Part shown: positions 39,898 through 49,141 of the stretch, piece after piece
How positions within the stretch are numbered: the first letter of the stretch is position 1
Layout: each line of letters starts with the position of its first letter
NCBI RefSeq assembly: GCF_003952525.1
Contig: NZ_CP034451.1
Span: 2,356,001-2,420,000 of the forward strand
Length of the DNA stretch: 64,000 nt
Reading direction: 5' to 3'
Origin: Mesorhizobium sp. M3A.F.Ca.ET.080.04.2.1
GTDB lineage: Bacteria; Pseudomonadota; Alphaproteobacteria; Rhizobiales; Rhizobiaceae
The notes under the pieces: generated by a model
Databases searched by the model: none
Told to the model about the DNA's origin: nothing
What the model saw: the letters and a program-made list of their open reading frames with translations, nothing else
Translations under genes and position numbers: made by a program

Positions 39898-42216
39898 TTA
39901 GAAATAGCGGCGGCGAGAGCGGCTTTCAGTCAGCTCGCGCACGGCCTCGCGGAATTCGCGCAGGCTGGCCCGGATCTCGTCGATCTGTTGCTGCTGGTCG
40001 GCTTGCAAGGCCTGGCTCGTGTCAGCCATTGGTGGCCGTGGATCGGACGGCCACACAGGCGGGACTTTGGGATCGACAAGCTGTCGCGCGGGCTGCGCGT
40101 AGCCCGGTTGCCGCGCAGCGGGATCGCCATGCGACAGCTTGGAGCCTCGGTCGATTCGGGCTGGCGTCGCGGGCTGCGGCTGGCGAGCCTCTGATACAGG
40201 CGACCTGACCGCACCGCCTGCCGGGATTCGTCCCATGTCAGCCGATTTCTGCGATTTTCGCGGCATCAGGCGGCGCACGGACGAGATCAGTGAGCCAACC
40301 AAGCCCGGGCGATCCGTCTCGGCGACTGCCGCTGGTGGCGCGGCAACGGGCATCAACGCAGCGGCTTGGTGGGCCCTGTCCTCGAAGGCAGGGCTATATT
40401 CCTTGACGCTGCCGCGCGAGCGGGCGTTGGCGGTCTCGCGCAGGCTTGCATAGGCGCCGCGGAGCGCGCCCAGGCCAATGCCGGCGAACAGGCCAAGCAA
40501 GAGGCCGGCGAGCGACACCACGGCACGCGACGGTCCCTTGGCTTCGAGCGGAGCGTAGGCCGGCGAGATGACGTTGATATTGGCGGTGTTGATGTCCTTC
40601 TGCTCTCCTGTTTCCTTGGCGCGCAGCAGGAATTGTTCGTAGACGGAGCGCTTGGCAGCGGCCTCGCGCTCCAGTTCGCGCAGCGAAACGAGATCGTTGT
40701 TGACGTCGCCGCTCTGCACCTTGGCCTGCGCCAGGCGGGACGCGAGGTCCTGCTCGAGTTGCACCGAGCGCTTCAAGTCGACCTGCAGCGAAGAGGCGAT
40801 GCGCTGCAATTCGGCGCCGATGCGCTCGCGCGCGCCGGCGAGCTGGGCATTGAGCGCCTGCAGCTCCGGATGGCGCGGCCCGAGCTTCACCGCGGCGCGA
40901 TCCGCCTCCTGTTTCAACGCCGCGTATTGCGAGCGCAGTTCGCCCATCGTGTTGCAGTTGATTTCTTCCGGCAGGGTGCCGTTGAGGACTGAACTGACGT
41001 TGAGCGACCGCGCCGATGCGGCGCGTGCGTTGAGCTCCAGCGTGCGGGCGCGGGCGACGGAAAGCTGCTCGTTGAGTTTCAGCATCTGATCGTCGCTGAT
41101 TAAATGGCCCTGCGCATCGACGAGATCGTGGGTCGCCCTGAAATCCTCGACCTTGCGCTCGGCCGTCTCCACGCCCTTGCGCAGTTCGTCGAGCCTCGCC
41201 GTGAGTTCTTCGGTGGCCCGGCCCGCCGTCTTGGACTGGATTTCGCTGGACGCCTGCTGAAAAGCCTTGATCATCGTGTTGGCGATCAGCGCCGACTTGT
41301 CGGGATTCTGCGTGGTTGCGGTCACCGAGACGACGAAGGTCTTGCCGCCGCGCTCGACGTCCAGGCTTTTCGCCAGATTGCCGACCGCCAGCGCGCGCCT
41401 GCGCGCCTCGTCGGCGGAGCCCTGCGCATCGTGGCGCGACAGGATCGACCGGAGCATCGACATCAGGCCGATGCCGCCCCTGCCCTGGCCGTTGAACTCG
41501 GGATCGTTGGTGAGATTGAGCTTGTCGACGACGCTGTTGAGGACCGTGCCCGAGGTAAGGATACGGGTCTGGTTCTCGACGATGGCGAGCGTCGCATCCG
41601 AGGCGACCACGTTCTGCGTGAGGTCGCGATCGGTGAGCTTGAGATCGCGGGGGTCGACGATGACGTCGGTGGTGGCCTCGTATTTCTTCGGCGTCGACAG
41701 CGCGATGGCGATGCCAAGCGCGGCGCCCAATATGGTCGTGGAGAGGATCAGCGCCTTGGAGCGGGTGATGCCGCGAACGACCTGCATCGGGTCGATCAAC
41801 GGTTTCCATTCCTGCGAATCGGGCCCGTCTTCTGCCAGTGCCCGCCGTGCATAGGAAGGCTCGGCATAGCGAGGTTCATATCCGGCCTGCGATTGGGAAC
41901 CCGCGGAACCGCTCTCTTGGTCCAGTCGAGCCTGAGGATAGACGTCTAGCGCGGCCCAGTCGGGATGCGACTCATCCGAAACTATTCGAGGCGGATCGCG
42001 GCTGGGCTCCCCCGCATTTTCGGGCGAGGGATTGAGCCGCGCCTCGCGCTGCGCGCGCGCGGCGCGATGACGCTCCGCAGCGTCGTCGCGCCATGACTGA
42101 TTTGCCTTGTCGCCAATCGACACCAGCGATGCGTCGTCTTCGCCGCGCATGGCCTGGCCAAGCGCCAGCAGCGAGCGCTCGCGCCTCCAATCGTCACGGT
42201 TATCCCTGTCGACCAT
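39898..42216 (-). CDS. GumC/Wzz-type polysaccharide chain-length determinant protein
   Basis: 772 residues. A polar cytoplasmic N-terminus (1-140) precedes TM1 at about 155-174, in the Wzz fold with YEATTDVIVDPRDLKLTDRD. A long periplasmic coiled coil lies at about 330-545, TM2 at about 560-585 (SLAGLLLGLFAGIGLGALRG), and an unusually long Pro/Arg-rich C-terminal tail ends in a short predicted coiled coil (QALQADQQQQIDEIRASLRE). There is no Walker motif, so unlike ExoP the tyrosine-kinase domain is missing. It controls export and length of surface polysaccharide at the inner membrane. It is divergent from the flippase gene. Confidence 0.88.
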   Translation of the reverse strand: MVDRDNRDDWRRERSLLALGQAMRGEDDASLVSIGDKANQSWRDDAAERHRAARAQREARLNPSPENAGEPSRDPPRIVSDESHPDWAALDVYPQARLDQESGSAGSQSQAGYEPRYAEPSYARRALAEDGPDSQEWKPLIDPMQVVRGITRSKALILSTTILGAALGIAIALSTPKKYEATTDVIVDPRDLKLTDRDLTQNVVASDATLAIVENQTRILTSGTVLNSVVDKLNLTNDPEFNGQGRGGIGLMSMLRSILSRHDAQGSADEARRRALAVGNLAKSLDVERGGKTFVVSVTATTQNPDKSALIANTMIKAFQQASSEIQSKTAGRATEELTARLDELRKGVETAERKVEDFRATHDLVDAQGHLISDDQMLKLNEQLSVARARTLELNARAASARSLNVSSVLNGTLPEEINCNTMGELRSQYAALKQEADRAAVKLGPRHPELQALNAQLAGARERIGAELQRIASSLQVDLKRSVQLEQDLASRLAQAKVQSGDVNNDLVSLRELEREAAAKRSVYEQFLLRAKETGEQKDINTANINVISPAYAPLEAKGPSRAVVSLAGLLLGLFAGIGLGALRGAYASLRETANARSRGSVKEYSPAFEDRAHQAAALMPVAAPPAAVAETDRPGLVGSLISSVRRLMPRKSQKSADMGRIPAGGAVRSPVSEARQPQPATPARIDRGSKLSHGDPAARQPGYAQPARQLVDPKVPPVWPSDPRPPMADTSQALQADQQQQIDEIRASLREFREAVRELTESRSRRRYF

Positions 42217-42415
42217 TGTCTTGGAACTTGCTTCTCTGGCGGCTTGGGAGCGGTTGGGCCAATCGTTAAGCCACGCTAAACAGGCATAGGAAACAAAAAG
42301 TTAATTTTGGCTGCAGGAAAAGCTGGTTTCTCGCATTGATGTATCGCTCCAGCGGTCCCGCCGAGCGCTTCCAGAACGGCACGTTAAGCTTTCCCGCCTA
42401 TGTTCCGGCCGACAC

Positions 42416-43711
42416 ATGACCCAGACCAGCGACATACCGCAGAGGCGTCCCCTCGCCCGGATCGGCCACTTCGTGGCCGCGCGCCGGAAGCTGGTGCTCG
42501 ACTATTTCTCGGCGATCAGCGGCGCCGGCGGGCGGCTGGTGTTCTCGCTCGCCTATTTCGTGGCGCTGGCCAACACGCTTTCTATCGCCGAGTTCGGCAT
42601 GTTCGCCACCGCCTCGGCGGCAGGCGTCATGCTGTCGCGCATTCTCGCCTTCGGCTTCATCTCCGCGCTCTATCGCACGGCGACGATCCGCCCGAATCTG
42701 ATCGGCACCTTCACGGCAGGCTTCCTGCTGCTCGCCATCGCCTCGCTGCCGTTGCTGGCTGCCGCCTCCTACGTCGTCTACCTCATATTCTTCGCCGACA
42801 CCGTGCCGCTCTCCGTATTCGCCGCCGTCGTGTTCGCCGAGGCGCTCTTGTGGCGGCCGGTCGAGGTGGCACTGATCGTCAACAACGGCCTCGGCAAGTT
42901 CGGCCGCGCTGCCGTGCTGGCCATCATGGCGACGGCGCTGAGGGCCGTGGCCGCGGTGCTGTTCATGTTCGCGGCACAACGCAGCGTCGGCGTCTGGGCC
43001 TCGTACTACATTGCCGCCAACGCCGTCTCGCTGCTCATCGCTTTTGTCTTTTTCTATCCTCGCCAGCGACTCAGGATGCGCAGCGAACTCTATCTCCGGC
43101 GACTTGGCGACTCGGTCTATGTGGCGGGCGCCGAGGTGCTGTTCTACCTGCAGATGGAGTTCGACAAGCTCCTGGTGCTGTCGATCGGCGGACCGCACCT
43201 CGCCGGCATCTACGCCATCATCATGCGGCTGGTCGACCTCACCGCGATCCCGATCCGCACCTTCTCGATGATGCTGGTGCAGCGGATGATGCGGGCGCCG
43301 GAGCTGTTGTCGCGGCTCGCGGTCAAGAGCGGCATCGAAGGTGGCGTGTTCCTGGTATCGACGCTCGCATTGCTGGCCCTCGGCATCGTGCTGCACCTCT
43401 TCCCCAATGCACTGGGCAAGAATGTCGCCGAGGCGGCGCCCCTGGTGGCGCTGGCGGTCTGCGTGCCGGGCCTGCGCAATCTGGTCGAATACCAGGCCGA
43501 GCTGCTGTTCGCGCGCGGCCAGACCGCCGTCCGGGCGCTCAACCTCGGACTGCTCGCCGGCCTGAAGGCGATGCTGCTTACCTATGTGCTGACGGCAATT
43601 CCCGACACATCCGATCTGGTGCTGTCGCTCAACGTCGTCTTCCTGCTGCTCTATCTCGCCTCGATGCTGCTCACCTATTCGGCGATGCGCCGCCCCGCGA
43701 AGGCAATCTAG
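42416..43711 (+). CDS. Wzx-like polysaccharide flippase (MATE/MOP superfamily)
   Basis: 431 residues with about 12 membrane segments. The N-terminal FSAISGAGGRLVFSLAYFVA and a central polar loop (YPRQRLRMRSELYLRRLGDS) fit the O-antigen/EPS repeat-unit flippases. It would turn undecaprenyl-linked repeat units across the inner membrane. The ATG at 42416 is used. The gene faces the DUF6492-type gene, with the two stops 18 bp apart. The 199-bp spacer from the chain-length gene contains no other gene. Confidence 0.82.
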   Translation: MTQTSDIPQRRPLARIGHFVAARRKLVLDYFSAISGAGGRLVFSLAYFVALANTLSIAEFGMFATASAAGVMLSRILAFGFISALYRTATIRPNLIGTFTAGFLLLAIASLPLLAAASYVVYLIFFADTVPLSVFAAVVFAEALLWRPVEVALIVNNGLGKFGRAAVLAIMATALRAVAAVLFMFAAQRSVGVWASYYIAANAVSLLIAFVFFYPRQRLRMRSELYLRRLGDSVYVAGAEVLFYLQMEFDKLLVLSIGGPHLAGIYAIIMRLVDLTAIPIRTFSMMLVQRMMRAPELLSRLAVKSGIEGGVFLVSTLALLALGIVLHLFPNALGKNVAEAAPLVALAVCVPGLRNLVEYQAELLFARGQTAVRALNLGLLAGLKAMLLTYVLTAIPDTSDLVLSLNVVFLLLYLASMLLTYSAMRRPAKAI

Positions 43712-43729
43712 ATTGGGATAAGGACGCGC

Positions 43730-44653
43730 CTAGTCGAGCCCGATCAGCCGGCGGATGCGGCCGACATCGGTGCCGATGAAGGACTGCATGCCGATCGCCA
43801 CCTGTTCCGGCGCCATGGCATCGACGAAATGCCGGAACTCCTCATCCGACAACGCCTTGCCGTTCCAGTAAACGCGGCAGAACTCTTGCGAGCCGTGGAA
43901 ATGGCCGGCGCCATCCAGCACCTCGTCGACATAGCGGCCGTAGAGCATGCATTCGGAAAACTTTCGGGCCGAGCCGACGACGCTCACCCAGTCGCGGTCG
44001 TGCAGCTTTTCGATCCGTTCGCACATCGCCGCGACCGTCTCGCGGCGCCAGGCGATCAGCGTCGAGATGTAGTCATGGGTCGAGGCCGTCGCAGCAGCGA
44101 TGCCGAGCGCCAGCCCGGCATTTTTCGACCAGATGCGGTGTTCGTCGTGGCCGTCCTTGGCCAACACGCCACCGCGCCTGAACAGCCGCACCTTGCCGTC
44201 ATGCCAGAAGGCTCCGGTGTCGAACGGCTTGAGAAAGGCGACGTCGGAATCGCAGAAGACGAGAACGTCTTCTGCGGCATGCGCGGCAATGGCGATGCGG
44301 CGCAGCTGCTGCACGTGCCAGCCGCGCAGCGGCTGGGTCCTGAGGCTCAGCCAGACGCGGCGGCGAAACAGGCTGGACGGATCGTCGAATGCGCGCAGCC
44401 AGCGCGGCAGCAGATCCCTTTCGTCGACGATGGTGCGCCGGCTGCCTTCCAGTCGGCGAAACCGCGCCACGTCGCGATGCTCGACCAGGATGTAGTGCCG
44501 CGCCATGCCTTCGACATGGCGGTCGATGGTCTCGCACAGCAGCCGGCAGCGTTCGAAATCCGGCGCATAGCTGGCGGTGACGATCGCCGCCGACGGCGTC
44601 CGCGGCAGCGGAGCCATTCCGGTGGCGGCTTCGGGCAGGAAGCGGCTGTTCAA
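43730..44653 (-). CDS. DUF6492-type glycosyltransferase-like protein
   Basis: 307 residues. The start SAAIVTASYAPDFERCRLLC and the DxD-like VLVFCDSDVAFLKPF resemble GT-A glycosyltransferases and the DUF6492 family found in polysaccharide clusters. I take TTG at 44653 as start: GCGGAGGCGAGCCG gives a ribosome-binding site seven bases upstream, and TTGA overlaps the TGA stop of the WecG gene (44650-44652). An ATG at 44617 is the alternative. It forms one tail-to-head operon with the WecG and GT4-like genes. The donor sugar is unknown. Confidence 0.78.
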   Translation of the reverse strand: MNSRFLPEAATGMAPLPRTPSAAIVTASYAPDFERCRLLCETIDRHVEGMARHYILVEHRDVARFRRLEGSRRTIVDERDLLPRWLRAFDDPSSLFRRRVWLSLRTQPLRGWHVQQLRRIAIAAHAAEDVLVFCDSDVAFLKPFDTGAFWHDGKVRLFRRGGVLAKDGHDEHRIWSKNAGLALGIAAATASTHDYISTLIAWRRETVAAMCERIEKLHDRDWVSVVGSARKFSECMLYGRYVDEVLDGAGHFHGSQEFCRVYWNGKALSDEEFRHFVDAMAPEQVAIGMQSFIGTDVGRIRRLIGLD

Positions 44654-45444
44654 CGGCTCGCCTCCGCGGCTTGCGGCTTGCCAATCAATTTCTGTTTGAG
44701 GACGCGCCAGAGGAACAGCGGGTTGCCGACCACGTAGCGGCGCCACAGGCGGCCTGGCTCGACCCAGAGGCGGAACAGCCATTCCAGCCTCATCCTGCGC
44801 ATCCACAACGGCGCCCGCGGCACCGTTCCGCTCAGGAAATCGAGCAGCGCGCCGACGGCGATCGGCAGCGTGCAATGACCGGGCTCGATGTGGCGCGCGA
44901 TCCACAATTCCTGGCGCGGCACGCCCATGGCGACAAGCAGCACATCCGGCCGCAGCCTGGCGATGCGCCCGACGATCTCCGGCTCCTCGGCCGGGGAGAA
45001 GTAGCCATCATGGATGACCACGAATTTGTGTTGCACGGCGAGCGCGGCGAGCTTGGCGGATGCCGCCTCGGCATTGACGCGCGTTGCGCCGAGCAGCGCG
45101 ACGGTGAGCGGCCGGGCCGAGGCTTTCAGGAAGGCGGGCACGAAATCGGTGCCGTTGAGGTTGTCGGGGAACGGCGCGCCGTAGAGCAGCTTCGCTGCCA
45201 TGTCGACGCCGACGCCGTCCGGCAGCACCAGGAAGTCGTCAAGCGCTTCTGCGAAGACCGGGTCGGTGTAGGCGATATTGGCGTTGTGGGCGTTGAGGAA
45301 GCTCACCTTGGTGAAGCGGCGCTCGGCGATCAGCCGGTTGAGCAGCGCGGTTGCCTCATCCCAGCGGATGGCGAGCACCGAGATGCCGAGGATGGTCCTC
45401 AGCGTGTCGGCGCCGGAGGCGGTGCGGGTGGCGTGCATGTTCAT
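44650..45444 (-). CDS. WecG/TagA/CpsF-family glycosyltransferase
   Basis: 264 residues. The family signatures are FLNAHNANIAYTDPVFAEAL, VLPDGVGVDMAAKLL, LLGATRVNAEAASAKLAALA and LLVAMGVPRQELWIARH. Members transfer N-acetylmannosaminuronic acid or related sugars to undecaprenyl-linked intermediates on the cytoplasmic face. It overlaps the upstream GT gene by 4 bp (ATGA, 45441-45444) and the downstream DUF6492-type gene by 4 bp. Confidence 0.9.
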   Translation of the reverse strand: MNMHATRTASGADTLRTILGISVLAIRWDEATALLNRLIAERRFTKVSFLNAHNANIAYTDPVFAEALDDFLVLPDGVGVDMAAKLLYGAPFPDNLNGTDFVPAFLKASARPLTVALLGATRVNAEAASAKLAALAVQHKFVVIHDGYFSPAEEPEIVGRIARLRPDVLLVAMGVPRQELWIARHIEPGHCTLPIAVGALLDFLSGTVPRAPLWMRRMRLEWLFRLWVEPGRLWRRYVVGNPLFLWRVLKQKLIGKPQAAEASR

Positions 45445-46613
45445 GCCGCGATCTCCCGCCGGACAGCGCCGAGCTTGCCGAGACCCAGTTCCATCGCGGC
45501 ATCGAGCGCCTGTATCTGGCGGCGATGGAAGGCGCTGCCGTCGACATCCCGCGCGTCGGCCGCTGCCGCTTCGAGCGCGGCGGCGAAGGCGACCGGGTCA
45601 TCGGTCACCATGCAATTGTCCGGCCGATAGCCGATGCCGCGCAGCGAGCGGCTCGTGGCGACGGACGGCAAGCCGAGTTCGAAGGTCTCGATCGTCTTCA
45701 ACTGCACCCCGCTGCCGGCGGTGCTGATCAGCGGGATGACGGCGGCGCCACGCACGAATGCCTGGGCGTCCGGAACGCGGCCGACGAATTCGACGCCGGG
45801 ATGCGTCGAGACGATGCCCGAAGGCATATTGCCGGCGATGCGTAAGCGGAAATCGGGCCTCAGATGCGGCACGACCTTGGCGAGGAACCAGTCCAGCCCG
45901 ATGCGGTTCGGCTGCCAGGTCCAGGTGCCGATCAGCGCCGCATCGCAATCGATGCGGCGTAGGGCTCGTTTGGCCGGCGCCTCGGCGCGCGTCACCAGCG
46001 GCAGCACCGCCGAACGGTCGTCGGAGGCGACACCAAGTGCTGCGCGGTCCTCCTCGGCGAGCGTGAAGACGAAGCGCGCGGCGCGGCAGAGGCGCTCTTC
46101 CATCAGCTTGAGCAGCCTCGCCTCGCGGCGAAACAGCCAGCGCTGAAGCGCGCTGCCGGCTGCGGCGGCGTTTTCAGCGGCCGAGCGGTGCTCGACATTA
46201 TGGGCAATGAAGATGGAGGGCCGGTCGCCGAAGAGCTCCTCAAACGCGCCGGCGAACTGCACGGAGTTCAGGACATAACCATCAAAAGAACCGGCATTTT
46301 CGATGGCGGCGCGGACTTCGCTGCCCTGAACGACGCGCAGCTTGACCGAGGAAAAGGTGAGGCCGGCAAGCAAGGCCTTCGCCACCCAGGCAAGTTTTTG
46401 AAACGGTGACGCGCTTTCGGTGCGCACGTCGACGGCGCCCAGCACGATGGTGTTTTCAGGGTCGACAGGAGCTTTCCCCGGCCAGGTGAAACCGATCACC
46501 GTGACGCGCACGCCGGCACGCCGCAGCGCGGCAATGATCGCAGCGTTGGCGATCTCGTAGCCCGAAGCGAGAGCGCCGTCGGGCACGATCGATGTGGCGA
46601 ACAGAAGATGCAT
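45441..46613 (-). CDS. Glycosyltransferase, GT4-like (GT-B fold)
   Basis: 390 residues. The N-terminal domain starts MHLLFATSIVPDGALASGYE. The C-terminal half contains GTWTWQPNRIGLDWFLAKVV, LRIAGNMPSGIVS and the donor-binding region VIPLISTAGSGVQLKTIETF, as in GT4 enzymes of the exopolysaccharide type. The ATG at 46613 has TAGGTGAG before it. It is the first gene of the three-gene minus-strand glycosyltransferase operon, divergent from the GT2 gene. Confidence 0.83.
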   Translation of the reverse strand: MHLLFATSIVPDGALASGYEIANAAIIAALRRAGVRVTVIGFTWPGKAPVDPENTIVLGAVDVRTESASPFQKLAWVAKALLAGLTFSSVKLRVVQGSEVRAAIENAGSFDGYVLNSVQFAGAFEELFGDRPSIFIAHNVEHRSAAENAAAAGSALQRWLFRREARLLKLMEERLCRAARFVFTLAEEDRAALGVASDDRSAVLPLVTRAEAPAKRALRRIDCDAALIGTWTWQPNRIGLDWFLAKVVPHLRPDFRLRIAGNMPSGIVSTHPGVEFVGRVPDAQAFVRGAAVIPLISTAGSGVQLKTIETFELGLPSVATSRSLRGIGYRPDNCMVTDDPVAFAAALEAAAADARDVDGSAFHRRQIQALDAAMELGLGKLGAVRREIAA

Positions 46614-46782
46614 CTCACCTATCCAGCGCCGACCCCATAGCAAGGCGGAGTGAACCCTTGATTAAGTGGCGACGATTGCGGACTTGCATCGCCGGGTTGC
46701 CGCCTTTGAGCGCCAAGGTGATTAACGAAACGTTATCACCGCAATGCTATCGAGGGACAAAATCCTATGCGGCTGGAAACGG

Positions 46783-47781
46783 ATGATCCCTTTGCCATCG
46801 GACGCTTCGGTATCGATCGCGGGGCGCTCTCCAGGGCTCGCCGCGGAGAGCGTCGAAGCTGTGGTCACGCTGCCGACCTTCAAGCGGCCGCAGCAACTGC
46901 TCGAAACGCTGGCGTCGCTTAGCAGGCAGCGCACCGGGAGAGCCTTCGCCGTCATCGTCATCGAAAACGAGGCCGAGGCGCGCGAAGGCGCCGAGGCGGC
47001 GCTGCCGCTGTTCGAACGCGGCGAAATGACGGGCCTGGTGATCGTTGCGCATGAGCGGGGCAATTGCAGCGCCTACAATGCCGGTTGGCAAACGGCGATG
47101 CTGCAATTTCCCAATTTCAAGCATCTGCTCGTCATCGACGACGACGAGACCGCGGACCCCGACTGGCTGGAGCGCATGTGCAAGGCGGCCGAGACGCTTG
47201 GCGCCGACATTGTCGGCGGGCCGCAAGTGCCGGTCTTTGCCGACCCGAGCCACGGCAGATGGGCAAATCATCCGGTTTTCGCGCCACCCTACAGGGAAAC
47301 AGGGCGGGTGCCGGCGCTCTACTCGTCCGGCAATCTCCTGGTCGGGCGCAACGTGCTGGCGGCCATGGGGCCGCCCTTCCTCGATCTCAGATTCAACTTC
47401 ATGGGCGGCGGCGATTCGGATTTTCTGAGCCGCGCCGCGCAGAAGGGCTTCGTGCTCGGCTGGTGCGCGCAGGCAAGGGTGAATGAAACGGTTCCTGCCC
47501 GGCGGGTCGAGCCCGATTGGATCCGCGCCCGCAGCCTGCGCAACGGCGTCATCTCCACGCTGGTGGAAAAGAAGAAGCGGGCCGGCACGCCCTTCGGCCG
47601 GGGCAAGGTCGTTCTGAAGAGCCTGGCATTGCTTGCCGCCTCCCCGCTGCGCGGCGCCATCCGGCTGGCGCGGACGGGCTCCCTGGCGACGGGCCTCTAT
47701 CCCGTCTATGTCGCGCTTGGCCGGGTGCTGGCCGAATTCGGATACGCCAATGAGCAGTACCGACAGCCTGAGAAGAACTGA
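46783..47781 (+). CDS. Glycosyltransferase family 2
   Basis: 332 residues. The GT-A core begins AVVTLPTFKRPQQLLETLAS. The DxD motif is LLVIDDDETADPDWLE, the acceptor-side segment is FNFMGGGDSDFLSRAAQKGF, and a C-terminal amphipathic part is probably membrane-associated. The start is uncertain: ATG 46783 has a weak GGAAACGG, while an ATG at 46744 adds 13 residues of poor coding character. It overlaps the polymerase/ligase gene by 32 bp. Confidence 0.86.
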   Translation: MIPLPSDASVSIAGRSPGLAAESVEAVVTLPTFKRPQQLLETLASLSRQRTGRAFAVIVIENEAEAREGAEAALPLFERGEMTGLVIVAHERGNCSAYNAGWQTAMLQFPNFKHLLVIDDDETADPDWLERMCKAAETLGADIVGGPQVPVFADPSHGRWANHPVFAPPYRETGRVPALYSSGNLLVGRNVLAAMGPPFLDLRFNFMGGGDSDFLSRAAQKGFVLGWCAQARVNETVPARRVEPDWIRARSLRNGVISTLVEKKKRAGTPFGRGKVVLKSLALLAASPLRGAIRLARTGSLATGLYPVYVALGRVLAEFGYANEQYRQPEKN

Positions 47782-49069
47782 GCGCGCGCCGCTCAGCGCG
47801 GCTTTTTCGCGCGAGGGCGTCGCAACGGCGATCGCCGCGCTCTTATTTACCGTGATCATCGTCTCGTTCCGGCCCTTCCAGCCGGCAGGCGCCGAGCTCA
47901 CCGGCGACGGCGGCGACATCGTCAACCAGCTCGGCTTCGGCTCGCTCGGCGCGCTTTCGATTTTCGCGCTGCTCGCCTTCGCCGACCCGCGCCTGGTGCG
48001 TTCGATACTCAGTCCATCTTGGCTGCTGATGCTGGGCTTCTTCATGCTGTCGGTGGTGATGGCGACCGACCCGCCCGCGGCGATGCGCGCGGCCTCCTTC
48101 ACCATGATCGGCATAATCACCATGGCGGCGATCCTGGTCCTGCCGCGCGACGCAGACTCCTTCGCGCGAGTCGTCATCTTCACCGCCGTGGTCGTCATGG
48201 GCCTCTCCTATGCCGGCCTCATCGTTTTTCCGCATGAGGCGCTGCACACGGCGGACTCGCAGGAGCCCGAGCATGCGGGCCTGTGGCGCGGCGTCTTCAC
48301 CCACAAGAACATCGCCGGGCCGGTCATGGCGTGCTTCAGCTTCGCAGGGCTCTATCTGTTCCGGCGCGGGCAGCGCTGGTGGGGAGCCGGCATCTTCTGC
48401 GCGGCGATGGTCTTCATGCTGCACACCGGCTCGAAGACGACCGCCGGGCTGGTGCCGTTCTCGATCCTGATCGTGGTGCTGCCGAGCCTCATCGGAATGC
48501 GGCTCGGCACCCCGATCCTGTTCCTGGCCGCGATCATCGCGACGGCGGCCGGCACGCTCGGCATCGTCTTCATCCCGCCGGTCAAGCATCTGGCGGCAAT
48601 CTATTTCCCGGACCTCACCTATACCGGCCGCACCACGCTTTGGGAGTTCGCCGGCGACATGCTGGCGAAGAGGCCTTGGACCGGGTACGGCTATGAGAGC
48701 TTCTGGGGAACGCCACTGCTGCTCAACCAGGACCAGCCTTTTGACCGCGCCTGGGACATCCGCACCATCGTGCACGGCCATGACGGCTATCTCGATATCG
48801 CCGTGCTGATGGGCATCCCGGCGCTCTGCGTGGCGATCTACACCTTCCTGATCGCGCCCTTACGCGATTACATGCGAATCCCGCCGCGCAAGGAAAACAT
48901 CTTCCTTGGCGACTTCTTCATGATGGTGGTGCTGTTCACGGCGCTGAACGCATTCCTCGAAAGTTTCTTCTTCCACCGCGGCGACCCGGTCTGGCTGTTC
49001 TTCGTGCTCGGCGTGCTTGGCCTGAGGCAAGTCTCGCTGCGGCCGATCCCGGTTCGCCCCTCGCCCTGA
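47750..49069 (+). CDS. O-antigen ligase / Wzy-like polymerase family membrane protein
   Basis: 439 residues with about ten membrane segments. The large periplasmic loop has the Wzy_C/WaaL pattern TGRTTLWEFAGDMLAKRPWT and WGTPLLLNQDQPF followed by IVHGHDGYLDIAVLMGIPAL, with the conserved histidines. It would polymerise undecaprenyl-linked repeat units or join them to an acceptor. The ATG at 47750 lies inside the end of the GT2 gene (32-bp overlap), so the two are coupled. Confidence 0.87.
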   Translation: MSSTDSLRRTERAPLSAAFSREGVATAIAALLFTVIIVSFRPFQPAGAELTGDGGDIVNQLGFGSLGALSIFALLAFADPRLVRSILSPSWLLMLGFFMLSVVMATDPPAAMRAASFTMIGIITMAAILVLPRDADSFARVVIFTAVVVMGLSYAGLIVFPHEALHTADSQEPEHAGLWRGVFTHKNIAGPVMACFSFAGLYLFRRGQRWWGAGIFCAAMVFMLHTGSKTTAGLVPFSILIVVLPSLIGMRLGTPILFLAAIIATAAGTLGIVFIPPVKHLAAIYFPDLTYTGRTTLWEFAGDMLAKRPWTGYGYESFWGTPLLLNQDQPFDRAWDIRTIVHGHDGYLDIAVLMGIPALCVAIYTFLIAPLRDYMRIPPRKENIFLGDFFMMVVLFTALNAFLESFFFHRGDPVWLFFVLGVLGLRQVSLRPIPVRPSP

Positions 49070-49141
49070 TCCGCAATCGCCGCGATGGGACTTTCCCGTC
49101 GCCCGTCCAGCGTCTAATGAGAGCGCTTTGCGGAGGCTTCC

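Noticed and set aside
39898..41949. Long alternative frames opposite or within the chain-length gene
   Set aside because: They have Arg/Ala-rich composition typical of high-GC shadow frames, and the Wzz-type protein with membrane segments explains the region.
46724..46738. CtrA-like site TTAACGAAACGTTAT before the GT2 gene
   Set aside because: The last half deviates from consensus and polysaccharide genes are not obvious CtrA targets; kept only as a note.
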